From: Glandiceps talaboti
Taxonomy: Eukaryota > Hemichordata > Enteropneusta > Spengelidae
NCBI RefSeq assembly: GCF_964340395.1
Contig: NC_135556.1
Location: 20,247,642-20,311,641, forward strand
Reading direction: 5' to 3'
DNA: 64,000 bases
Shown here: one piece after another, positions 48,250 to 61,800 of the stretch
Position numbering within the stretch: the stretch's first letter is position 1
How the letters are laid out: the number at the start of each line of letters is the position of its first letter
Position numbers and translations under genes: made by a program
Notes under the pieces: generated by a model
What the model was told of the DNA's origin: nothing
Database searches by the model: none
What the model saw: the letters and a program-made list of their open reading frames with translations, nothing else

Positions 48250-51078
48250 ATGGCCAACTACCAAGCTATTCTGGATGACTATCTCAGCAACCTTCTGGTT
48301 TTGGAAAGTGATAAAGATTGGAAATTGATGAAGGAATCCGTGAGTACAATCAGTAATGTAACACTATATAAAGCCGTGGAAACATGGCTGAGAATTAAGT
48401 ATTAGTGAGCTTAGAGAGTTGGGTGCACGTGCGCAGTACAATATTATGTGATGTCCTACTCATTTTCTATGTTCAATTATATATACATGTATAACTGTAA
48501 CATAAAGTAGGAAATTACAGAAATACGATATGGGGGAATGAATGGCTATTTTCTACATATCATTATTAAGTATCACTTATTAAAACGCTGAACTGAGTGG
48601 TCTGATTTGACCTACTTTGTGAAGTGAAGCAACAATTATAATAACTGACTAGCAACTCGTAGTCATCGACACCCTGATTGCAATAAACCTTTATAACCCA
48701 CGGCCATCACTGGCATTCTCTCTATTTTTTGAATTGTAGAATGGGATCAAACTTTTTTCGAAACCATCTCCAATATTCGATGGAATTGTGTAAGTATGTA
48801 TAATTTCGTTTCGTTTCATTTGGTGAACAATTAAAAATGATTCGTTGAAAGTCAAGATGAATAAAAATATTGAATATTAACTTTAAACTCAAAATTGATG
48901 TGATATTATGTTTTGCACGTGTTTATTTTGTATGTAAATGAGGTGTTGATTTCAACAGTGATTGCACTATGTTTGGTCTGCAATTGCTTTTTTGTTTCTA
49001 TTTTTCAGCTTTAACGTGATCTGATCTGATCTGATCTGATTTGATCCTTTTCAGGTATAGGGCTGAGTACACGTTTAATGCTTCTCCTGAAAAGATCTTT
49101 GAGATGACAGCAGATCTGAGTTTGATCCAAAAAACAAATAAACATATTGCAGAGATGCAAATTATCGAACTTATAGATGACGTAAGAATATCCCATAATA
49201 TCATTAAAGCATGCACTGTCTTTGAGACCATTTTTGTCTTTCCGCCTTGGTTGTTAACACATTTGTTTTTGCATCGTTGGTACATCACAGGCCATTCACT
49301 TGGTCTCTTTCAGAACTACTGTAGTCTCGGTTTACCCAGCTTCACCGTTGATGGCTCACTTCTCAGTGCTGGGATACCATTACCAACGCTGTTGTTCTAT
49401 CAATGAAGATATAATTATAAAGGATGATACGATACATTGTATATATAATATGACATTGTCATGTTTCTTGTTTTATCGACATGTTGTCAAGGAAATTGAA
49501 AGCTCTCAAAATTGCGACTTTGTGCTGACTTCCGTTTTTGATTTAGATAACAATAATAATACTCTTACCAATTTTTTCAAAGAAATTATGTTTTTTTAAT
49601 TGAAACGTTGAAAAGAAAAAAAAGTTAATGAAATTCCACAGTAGTTACTGTTTGAACACTTTAGTCTCAACTTTGACAATTCCTTCCCATTTTAAACCTA
49701 CAGAACACTAAAGTATTTCGAACACTGACTGTTAGCATGATGATGGGACTCATCTCTCCTAGAGAATTTGTCAGTGTGTTTCAGGCCAAGACATTGACCG
49801 ATAGAGAGGGTTACTGTGTTTATCGTAAGTTAATAATTCTACTCTTATCTAAATTACACGGTTATTATTACAGTAAATACACTGTTCTCGAACATATCCG
49901 AAAAATATGAATCTGTTCTGAAAGGAAAATTTACAGGCAGCATATGAATAGGCTCAAGCAATGTAGATTCTGAAATTGTATATGTTGATCGCAGTTATCA
50001 AATTGAAGGTGATCAACAATATAAAGAGTTAATTCTTAGCCATGTTATAGTCATGTTGAATCTCCAAAAAGCTTTTAAAGTAACTTGAACTACACATATT
50101 GTTTGTATAATTAACTATTTTTTCCCGAGCGAATCGAAACTGCACTTAGCTAGTCACGGTCGACAGTTTTTTTTACTAGTACGTTGATTCTCACTCCGTT
50201 ATAAATAAAAATCTCTAAATTAGTATACTAGTAATTCTTTTATCACCTTTTAGATGGTGCTGTAGAACACCCACATTGTCCTGTTGTTAATGACTACGTA
50301 CGAGCAATTACCTATCCGACTTGTCGATTTATCTTTCCAGTAGAAGGGTGAGTATCTCGTATGCACACCCAAGTTATTACTTTCCTACACACCTAAGTTA
50401 TTATTTTCCTAGAGTGTGGTAATGAATGTACTGCCCTCACATACTTTGCCTAATTGTGTTTCTTTTCTGTTCATCTTCATTGAGGGTATTTACATGCGCC
50501 AAATGTATCCCCATATTTGAATTTACTAAACGATTCCATTATAATTGCTTCCATCCTTTTCTACTTGATGATTCCTTGGCTGTTCGTCTTTTATCTGTTC
50601 CTCGACCAATTTTCATCGATCTCATAGTGCTTTCTTATCATTTTCAAGTTAACGACCAAAAATTAATGTGATAACAGGTAGGTAACTCAGGTGACTTACA
50701 ACACATAGATTACAACGCACAATAACTATGGAACTATGGAATTTCTCACTCGGTTGAAGGTTGTCGACCAAGATCGAAAGCGCAGCTCAATGCAAAAAAC
50801 TTTACACTGCCTGTGCAAGTCATAATTATTCAAATTGTGCACGACAGTAATTTATTGTTTCACCATTTTGTAAATCAGAAATTCTACACATTTGCTGATT
50901 GGGTACTAACTACAGTTTTTAACTTATTTCCAGGGATCCAAATAAAGCTCGCTGTGTTGGGTTTAATCAGAGCGATATCAAGTTGTTTCCTCAGACATTG
51001 GTTGAACAATTAACACCAAGCACGATGATATCGCACATTAAGAGTATCATGAAACTCGTCGATGAGGGCAGTATATAA
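48250..51078 (+). CDS. START-domain lipid-transfer protein, STARD5-like (intact)
   Basis: Exons: 48250-48339, 48740-48789, 49055-49181, 49704-49824, 50254-50347, 50934-51078 (90, 50, 127, 121, 94, 145 bp), 627 bp, 208 residues; human STARD5 is 213. All borders are GT-AG and the phases close. Reading order: MANYQAILDDYLSNLLV, NGIKLFSKPSPIFDG, YRAEYTFNASPEKIFEMTAD, FRTLTVSMMMGLISPREFVS, HGAVEHPHCPVVNDYVRAIT, and the C-terminal amphipathic helix TPSTMISHIKSIMKLVDEGS. ISPREF and VEHP are typical of START proteins. No signal peptide or membrane segment, so probably cytosolic. Its inverted paralog lies 534 bp upstream. The ligand cannot be told from sequence. Confidence 0.9.
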
Positions 51079-51354
51079 CTCAAGTGCTCGACATCGTCAT
51101 ATCTTCTCATCACCGTGACCTTCAAATGGCCAATGTCAAAATATCTGGTACAGGTTCGGCTATATAAAGTACCAGTAACACACACACAAACACACACACA
51201 CACATATGGAAAGCCACGTATACATACACACATTCTCTCTCACACACATATACATACATACATACATACATACATACATACATACATACATACATACACA
51301 CATATACATACATACATACATACATACATACATACATACACACACATAATACAT

Positions 51355-51393
<39 letters not shown>

Positions 51394-52240
51394 CCTGTTG
51401 ATTTAGATTACTCTGACTATAGCAAACAGTATTTGTCATTAAGAAAACGAATCCATTTTTTATTGCCATCAAATTAGAATGTTTCACATTTATTCAACTA
51501 TTCAGAAGAAAACTTTCAATTGTATACTGATTGAATATCTACCTCGTTCTTGATGCTACTTTTGTCGCTTGTATCATACCACCGCGTGTCTTTATCAGAT
51601 GGGAACGTTGACCATCCACCACGACTTTGTGAAAATAGTGGTCATGGTACGTGGAATCGGTTATCCCTCTGGTCAGTGCGAGTGAGAATCGTTAGTTATA
51701 CTTTTGCCATGTATCACTTGTTACACCATCGGAATTTGGATCCCCTTGTAGCGTGACGTGAGACGAATACTAAACAGTGCACACTTTGTGAAGTTAGAGA
51801 AGGCTCAGCTGCTTCCGTCTCCTTTGTCCACACTCCACCAATACTGACTCTGCTGTGTTACGCTGTATGATCCGAACGTCATGGTCTGTTACATTCTTCT
51901 GAATATTTAGCTTTTTCATGATCCCGAGGCCTTGGAGTTGGTTCTATGAAAAACCAAATTCATATATCCAGTTATATAACGTTTCGATACATAGGCTAAT
52001 CATCAAATATGCGATTTATGTAAAACATAAGACACTATCCATAATATTAAAGATACAGCACGGAATGCACAGATCGTGGTCATCAGTTATTAAATCAAAG
52101 ATTCTTTGGGTACTGATGTGTTGTGTTGTCAAACTACGACACGCAAGTTAGACTCCCATCGACCTCTTGCCGAGTCAACTAAAACTTTGACCATATGAAT
52201 AAAAAACCTAGCACGTAAAAAAGGTACCCAGATACTGGTA
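51079..52240. other. Region between START gene and esterase
   Basis: Convergent 3' ends. It contains a CA/CATA microsatellite (51178-51393); the rest has no recognisable exon or element. Confidence 0.45.
51178..51393. repeat. (CA)n and (CATA)n compound microsatellite
   Basis: Alternating ACACAC and ACATACAT blocks. Periodic Tyr-Val-Cys-Met and His-Thr-Tyr-Ile frames on the two strands are artefacts. Confidence 0.95.
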
Positions 52241-54231
52241 TTAGTATTTACCCGTGTATTCCTTTACTTTAGGAACCAACTGATTCCAGAAAACACATTC
52301 TTTCAATTTGAACGCTTTTCCGTTCAGCATTTCAGGAGACAGTTTCTTAAAGTTCCGTCCTGGTATGGCGTATGATGGCCAAATTGTAACCTTGTTTTCA
52401 TCTGAATTTTCAGTTTCATCTGCAGGTGTATTAGGATTACTGTGTAGAAATAAAAGAGTCACAGTAAAAGATACTTTTACTTCGAGAAGCTCTGGAGGTT
52501 TTGGGGCTCTTTTAAGGCCATATTATCATAGTAGAGTTGTGATGTTAATACTGGCAATTTGCACTTTAATGGTTCAATCTCCGCTTGTCTAACCACGTTT
52601 ATAAAATTATTTGTGAAAGCTCTGAACCACTGTTATGACTAACGGTTTACTAGTACCCAGCCATATAAATGGGACCAGGTAGGACAGAACTTTTTGATGA
52701 TTTGATTAATATGTGCACCTAGGACTGTACTGGGGAGTCTGAATAATAACTGAGTATGCTAAAAAAAATTGTGTGCATTTTCTTTACATTGTCACCCTAT
52801 TTCAATAATCATATTGGCGATTTGTATATGAAAAAGTCATTTTTATTAAGAAATAGTGTAATGTTACTGAATTAGAACTCCTCTATCTCTTACCCAGTTT
52901 TAGCAAAGTTCGCCCAATACCGCATTATCTGTAAGGTCATCTTCACTTCGTCATCTGTCACAGACCAATTCATGTCATCCATAAACACAAAACCGAACAC
53001 ATACTGTAGTTCTTCCCCGTGAGATGCTTTCATCCATGTAACATTAAGGATGGTGGGTCAAGTAATACAAATATACGTTCTGGTTGGCATTTGAATACGC
53101 ATGCGCCATTTCACTGGTTGGGCACGAAACAGATTCATCAGTGTACAGTTGATTTAATATTTCTGCAAAGTTGATATTTTCCCAGTTGGTATACTATTAT
53201 TGTGCAATATCTTTGAGCAAATCGTTTCCTTTAACAGTGAACACAACACTTGGGTACACAGCATCGAACGTTTGTTCGTCCACGAGAACTTCACTCATAG
53301 TACGCATGTGCGGGAAGAAGAGATATAAAATGAATGTTCCTTCGTCTTTCGTTGAACCGAGCATTATGTCACATTTTTTAAACGTTTGTTCATTCAGTGT
53401 CGTTCTTACATCCTCTCGTAAAAATATACCATCTACATTTACGATGAACGGGAACAGAGTGTAGGCTTCCCCTGTTATTTCCGAAATGAGATTCTGAAAA
53501 TGAGCAAAATCATATATTTGGTATGATTGCGTTAGTAGGAAGACGCATGTTCAGATAAAAGATAGCTTCAAGTCGCATACTTACCAAGAATTTGCAAAAT
53601 ACGTATATACCGTAATGTCATCCAATATCACAGTGTCACGCATGATCACGTAGCTACACTACTTCAATGAATAGATGGTAGGCATGGATATGAGCCCAGA
53701 GACTTGATGTTACTACATCACACATTCAAATAGAAAGCTTCTTAACACCAAGAAAAGTCTCCGAACTATACGGATAGAAACAGTTCAAATAAGGAAATCT
53801 ATAATAAGGAAATCTAACATGTGTTCCGCGTTACGTTGGTAACTAAATAAAATATTTATCTTTAGCTTGACCCGTCTTTGATTCTATGAGTGTTATCGGG
53901 GGTACTACTCACCATATCCAGACTTGGTCCGATGAATTTTTCTGCAGGTACTGTCTGAAGGCAGGTTACGAGTTCTTTGCTCGACTTTCTATCGCAACCA
54001 AGCACTTCACCGAGTGCATGTGCCCTCTTGTTTGCCACATCCTTATCATGAATCACAGTCCAGGAAGATGTTGGTGAACCACTCTAGGTTTTTATTTTAA
54101 GAATACACATATGTCAATCAAGAAATGAAAAATAAAAATTTTGGACAACGTTATCAGTATAGGCCACAGACTATTCATTTTTAAAGTATATGTTGTCACA
54201 AATGAAAGTTTGTACGGTGACACAGTTTTTA

Positions 54232-54534
<303 letters not shown>

Positions 54535-54634
54535 CTATACTGATCGATAACAGACATGACATGTCTGAATAAAAATTAAACAAAAAGATAACTTATCGTT
54601 TGAATGAACTTTGTGAAGAAGATTTTATTGTCTT

Positions 54635-54635
<1 letters not shown>

Positions 54636-54669
<34 letters not shown>

Positions 54670-54850
54670 CGGGGGGGGGGGGTTGTTTGATGGTTGGTTG
54701 GATGGATGGATGGATGGACGGACGGATGGATGGATGCAGGGCTCTGGATGGATGGATGGATGGATGGACGGATGGATCAGATGGATGGAGAGATGGATGG
54801 ATGCAGGGATGCAGAACTCTGGATGGATGGATGGAGGGATGCATCAATTC
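54636..54850. repeat. (GT)n-(G)n-(GGAT)n compound repeat beside esterase exon
   Basis: GT run, about ten G, then GGATGGAT blocks with GGATGCAGGGCTCT-like interruptions. It ends about 10 bp from the donor of the exon at 54859-54936. The Trp/Met/Asp-rich frames are artefacts. Confidence 0.9.
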
Positions 54851-54959
54851 ATACATACCTGCAATGTTTTCCTTCACCCATTCTAATGCTAACAACTGAT
54901 CAAACATGCCAGCATTGCCTGGAACTACATCATCACCTGGAAGATAATTACATTTGTAT

Positions 54960-55813
54960 ACTTCAAGATTTATAGAACGTGAAAAAACTTGGTAAGCTTA
55001 TGTGACTCTCAGAGCAGTGTGAGACACTAAACCATATCAGTTGGTAATAGATAGACGACAGAGACTTTGTATTCAGCAATAAATGAGTAAAAATGGCTCG
55101 AGTCTTCGACTAGGTTGGCACCTCATTTGGCTTTTTCAAGAAGTTTGAATGATGAACTGATATGACGTATATGAATTTGAGTTGTGTCTACTACATGTAT
55201 TAGCTAAATTGAAAGAAAGTTATTACGCATTTAATTAAGGCAGTTGGTGGACGATCTTCATCAGAATGACAATTTCCATATAGTTACAAATGTAAAGCTG
55301 ACTGTACACTGGAGTAGAATCGTCACATAGCTGAATACTTCAATGCAACGATAACGTCGACTGGAACTACTGTAAGATGTTTCTGTTATATTGACAACGC
55401 CCAACATGTCATTCATGGTGAAAATCAAGGAGTGGGACTCTCGACATCAGAGGTAGCCAGAGCATTGTTATGGTATCTTTAAAAGTAATACAGAGACGTT
55501 CCATCGATTTATCTAATATTTAACATCTACTGATCGTGCATACTGCCACTCAGATGTCAGTTGTATTACACTTCGTAATTATGTTAGTGTAACCCTTGTA
55601 CATGTAACTCACTTGAACTACCAAGCTGGTGGAAAGTTTCAATCTAATTGAAATAATGTTTTGCAACAAAATTGCTTTATTGAAATGATCCAAGATTCAC
55701 ATTCTGACCTTTAGTTGTGTAGACTTCCTGATTTCAGAATTGGTTGCTTGAAAATTTAATTTCTGACGACTTGCTTTTCAGAATGACGAGTCTACGACCT
55801 TAGAACACATTAC
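54960..55813. other. Esterase intron
   Basis: No element or exon recognised on either strand. Confidence 0.4.
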
Positions 55814-56997
55814 CTGTGCTTAGGAATCCCAATGCTCCTAGTCTGTAGTTAACAGTCACCACTATGACGTCAGCAATTGCTGCCAACGGTACTCCGTTAT
55901 AATATGGCATTGAAGAGGACCCTGACAACAGGCCTCCACCATGAAACCAAGCCATAACTGCGACTGCTGGTCCACTCTGTAGTGTGAAATACAAGATTAA
56001 TATAGAAAGTCTAGAATGTTTTTTGGAAAATTAATGACGTTAAAAATATGGCATCAGACTCAGAATATCTTGTCGTGCTTTTCGGATCTGACGTTGACAG
56101 TAGTGTGAAAGGTTTCATGTTGATTCTGATTCTGTTACCAACTTAGAAGGGGTATATACCTGAGTTTGCGATGTAAACACATTTAAGTATAAACAGTCTT
56201 CGTCTGTTGATTCCGTAATAGTTATAAGGTCAAGATTCTTGCCAGTGTTTTGTACACAGGCCGCACGATAATAGGTTGCATCCCATTCCCCTCGCCACTG
56301 TCTTTTCTGTTCAGGTGCCAGGAATCGCCGATCTCTTATCGGTGGTTCTGCAAAGGGTATCCCCTTATAGACATGGACTGTGCGATGAATGCCGACTTTG
56401 TTGAACTCAACAGCGTTACCTAATAGTGTACCAACTTGTAGTTCTACACTTGGATTAGCTCTACTAAATGAAGACTTTGCAATGATAACAGTGAATATGA
56501 AAAGAGTCACGTCATTCAGCAATGCCGCCATCATTTTGAACTCACTGATGACCTTTCAACTCGGTTGAAGGACATTAACGGATCACATCGTCCCAATTTC
56601 AACTCGCTCTAATTTCAATGCATCGGATTTCTGGGCTGATTGTTATTTTTTGAGCATGTTACAATAAATGTCTGGTTTTCCTACCAAAACAAGGGAGGGA
56701 TAATGTAATTCAACCTAACTGAAACGGTTTTTACGTCTTTGAAGACGTAAGTTATCGTAACTTTTTTTAATAACTAAAATACATACACACGTAGATCATA
56801 TGGCAAAGATTTATCTGTAAATTACTTTCCTACGTGAAGAGTGGGAAGAGTTGAAAAATGGAACGAGTTGAAATTGGGACGAAGGAAATCGCAATCGACG
56901 GACACACAGCTTCATCACGCCGCACGATCGTGCGTGAACTTGGACGAAATCATTGAACTTGAATAATGTACACCAATAATTTGCATTTCCGGTGAAG

Positions 56998-57330
<333 letters not shown>

Positions 57331-57351
57331 GTATAAGTTTGTAAACATTGG

Positions 57352-57722
<371 letters not shown>

Positions 57723-58384
57723 CCAAAGACGGATTATCACATACACAAATACTAAACACTGAATGTACTTGGGAGGAACTTAAAACTAATGAGCATCTGA
57801 ACAAAGAATTAATCAAACACTGTACTGGATGGAGCTGTTCCATGTATACCACTCTTTAACAAGTTAAAAGAATATCGGTATGAATTTATTGTCGAATCGG
57901 ATGGCGTTCGTTGAGTATAATTTTGATATCAGGAATTGCTCTGACCTGTTAACTGACCTTTACTATAAAAAGAAACTTATCATATTTATTCAAAGTCTGA
58001 TGTCAGAGTTTCTGCTTCATAAAAAGGCTTGGGTATATTTCCTCCGAACGAATGAGTTGTGTGACAAACGATCGATACAACGACACCTGTAAAAAAGAAT
58101 GAAATCTACACAAATGTTGTTGGTGGCGCTTTCAAATTTAAAAGGCTCTCTCGTCCAATTACGGCTTCCGAAACCGGTCACATGATTTCCATGTAACTGA
58201 GGAAGCTGGACATGTTAATTTGAAGGCGACGGCGATACAGTCGTTGACGGAAACGGGTAATTTCTTCGCATAGTGATGGTAATTTGGGTCTTATTTGCAA
58301 TCCAAACCTTGGGGAGTGAATATAGACGGCGGTACTGTACAAGAGTTCTACGGATTAGCCTCTAGTGTCGTATACCAACTTAAA

Positions 58385-58811
58385 ATGATCGAAACCCTGT
58401 GCGGAGTGTCCACTGTGTTATTTTGTGTTGTGTTTTTGCTTGAGACCGATGGCTCCTTCGGTGGACAGATGTATGACGACGATAATGCAATTTGGACTAC
58501 AGCATGGGTTAATATCACCTATAAAAACCCATACACGGGACAGACAGTGTCTCAAAAAGAAGAATCGGGTCGATATGGAACAGGGCTCATCCGACATGTA
58601 AAGGGATGGGTGATACACACCAAGCCCAAAGACGGTTGTGGAAAACTTCAGAACGATTTTGCAAAATCGTTAACTCCCTGGATTGCTCTCACGAGCAGAG
58701 GGAATTGTACTTTTAGCGATAAAGTGAGTAACGCATCAGCCTTCAACGCTTCAGGAGTTGTTGTTTACAATAATCAAGAAAACGAAGATCTATTAACGAT
58801 GACTTATAAAG
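58385..58811 (+). CDS. Goliath-type PA-domain RING E3 ligase, first exon only
   Basis: RNF130/RNF150-class ligases are single-pass endomembrane proteins with a lumenal PA domain and a cytosolic RING-H2. The exon encodes a signal peptide (METs at 58295 and 58385; I choose 58385, MIETLCGVSTVLFCVVFLLE, because it gives a clean hydrophobic leader) and a PA domain with WTTAWVNITYKNP, ESGRYGTG, WIALTSRGNCTFSDKV and NASGVVVYNNQ, which parallels VNITY, ECGRYGE, WIALIPKGNCTYRDKI and NASAVVIFN in human RNF150. It ends at a donor AAAG|GTAGGT (58811). The transmembrane segment and RING must lie beyond 64000 or in exons I could not find. Confidence 0.82.
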
Positions 58812-61800
58812 GTAGGTAGATGATTGAGTCGATGTCGACGATCACAGTTGGGAGTAACAACTGCAACACTAGAATTAATCGCTAACTTAGATGTAAACAC
58901 AGTTGAGTCGTAAAATATGGACGACTAACACTACCAAGGTATCATAACAATGGGCCATTAAAACGAATATATTACTTAGAGAATCGATGGGACGGGAGTG
59001 ACTTAACTCTTAGATCTTTCTGCTGTAACCTTGTTTATTAGCAGGCGTTAATTGTTACGGAATTACTAAGTCGATGCCATTGTGCGATTTGAAAAGCACT
59101 TCATGCATAAACATGAAACCACAAAATATGCAAATAGAACCGTTCGATATGTTATTTTAGCATTACATAGACAGTTATTGTAAACACTATCACACTGTCA
59201 ACACCCCTCTGTAGACGTCTGACCCTGTGGAAACATGGGGAGATAGGCCGGAGATTAATGCACTTTGGCAAATGTGATATTATATTGTAGCACTACATCA
59301 TTCGCTAAAGTGTGCAGCCCAGATAAAATATGTGGTGGTGGTGGTGGTGATGGTGGTGGGGGCAAGGGATGGTGGTAGGGTTGGGATGGATTCTATCATG
59401 GTGTTGATTTTAAGTTGTGTTCATGTTCAACAAAATAATATACATCTTAGATAAAGGTATCACTATCAAGCTGTAATGTTACATAGATTGGGCTTCAGAT
59501 GTACAATGTAGTCATACTTGCTTTACAAAAGTAATCTTGGTCATTCAGTTTGCTGACTATTTCAGATTATCTACATTGCTTATAAATGGTGCAGTTACTG
59601 AGAAAAAGGCATAGAAGCTGGTAGTAAATGTAGATATATTTATGGACATCCTGCCTTCTACCATTGGACCTATGTATGACATCATTTCTATTGTTAGTCA
59701 ATGTTGGCAATGTTTTTGTTTTGGGTGGTAGACAGGTAGACTGTATAGAGGCTTTCTATAACACAATAATACAGGAAACTAAATTTTCAAAAGAGTCTCC
59801 CCCACTCTTTGTTACCCTACTTCTTACGTTTCAGTACGAACATTAAAGTTCTGAGTGTAAGAGTGATTTGTTTGGGATGAATAAAATGAAATATTGCATT
59901 GTTTGTTGTACTTTTTGGACCATGATATGACTCACTGTCCTATCACTACACTATGCTGACAAGTTCTGAACTTATTGAGTCACATGTTCTAGGAAAAATA
60001 ATTGTATGTGGGAGTCTCTCCCCCCACAGGCTAGTCAAAATCCCCACACGACTCTTGGCTAGGTAGAGGGAAAATTTCTGATAGTTTGGTGGGAGCTTTT
60101 GTGATTGCAGTAAAAGAAGACGTTATTCATGCATGTTACTCATGCATGACGTGTCAGTGTAGACTGTTGTTGGTCATATATGCACACAGAAGTCCTTGTA
60201 GAATTATTCGTCCATAAATGTACATGTTATATACACCATGATAAGGTCAGAAACATTTGTAAACCCCAGGAAATAACCAAGTGGGTGCTACTGGAAATAC
60301 TAACTTGTTAAACTTGCTGATATAATATATCATGTGTGTCTCTGTCAATTTGTTTTATCCTGTTTTCTTAGATTGCCAAATTGGCTTCCATAAACTCTTC
60401 CAATTTCCAAAGTTTTACCACTCATCACTCATGTGAAACTGAGTGAATTGCTATTTTTGTTCAGAAACATTCAGTACATTCACATGGACTCAAAAGGTCA
60501 TCTTTAGTTGAAACTTTATCACAGTCAAATTTTAAACATCTTAGTTTGTTTATTAGAGAAATTATGTGTTATTCTGTTTTGTCAAAGAGAGATATGTTAG
60601 TTCTGTTTTGTCAGAAAAAATATATAAGGATTGGGAGCCTGATGTGTAAACAAGAAATGAAAACATCATATATATTTTGATAGACTGAACAGTACATACA
60701 TGTTAAAAGTCAAATAATGAAATATTTACTGTAGCCAAACTGTGTCTAGGGGCTGAGTTATTTAAGATAATGCGATATCAACTGATGCATATTTTGATAA
60801 TTACATTTGCCTAATTGATACTAATGTAATATTCATGGATTTATTGAATACTCAACTACAGCCGAATGTTTTTTTTTTTTTTGCTGTACATGTTATAAAT
60901 TAACATGCTGAAAGAATTTCAAGGTTAGATGTTAATAATATGTGAGTGTGGTAATAATATCAGAGGGTCACTCATTTGAAAGAACTATATATGAAAGATA
61001 CAGCAAGTTGCTGGTTACTGTTCTCTGGCTGTGTTTGATACAACCATATAAGAAACTGCACATGCTACATCTTCATGAAGAAGGCAAGATTGTATATAGT
61101 TTCTAGCCACATTTTGTTTAAAATGAAATGAACTATAACATACCACCATGCAGACATCAAAAACATTGGGACCTGTTATGTCTACATCTTGTTGCATTTT
61201 GTTTAATTGGATGATTTCATTTAGACTAAATAAAGCTTCATGTATCTTGCTGTGTAGAATGTGCAGTTGCTAATCGGTTTCTGTGTGGTTGTATCATCAA
61301 ACAGAACCAGTGAACAGTAAACTGCAACTTGCTGTAAAGTAGAAAAACAATTAATATTTTATTAGATCAGTGAGACCAATGACAGTACAGTAACACTCAT
61401 ATGGGTGTTACCTGTCTCAGAGTTTGCTTTTAGTAATTAATACATAAAATCATATCACTGAACAGAATTTATAGTACCATATTTATTTCATCTGTCTAGA
61501 TATTTGTTTTGTACAGTGCAGTTGGTCTTTTCGAAGGTTATGAGGTATGGTGGCCCTGAACAGAGACATTTTGATATGTCTACAATTCAAAGTGATAAAA
61601 TGTAAAACTCGGTTGAAGCACTTGAGAAATATAATTGCAGTATGTAAATTACTAAATTTATGTATTTTAAGGGCCTTGTATGATTTTAGTGAGAAATAAA
61701 AATAAAAACTCTGATCAATTTCCACTTTTAAAACAGCAAATGAAAAAAGTATAAAATAAGACATGTAAAGTTGATGTTTGTTGAACCTTGGGTCACTTGT

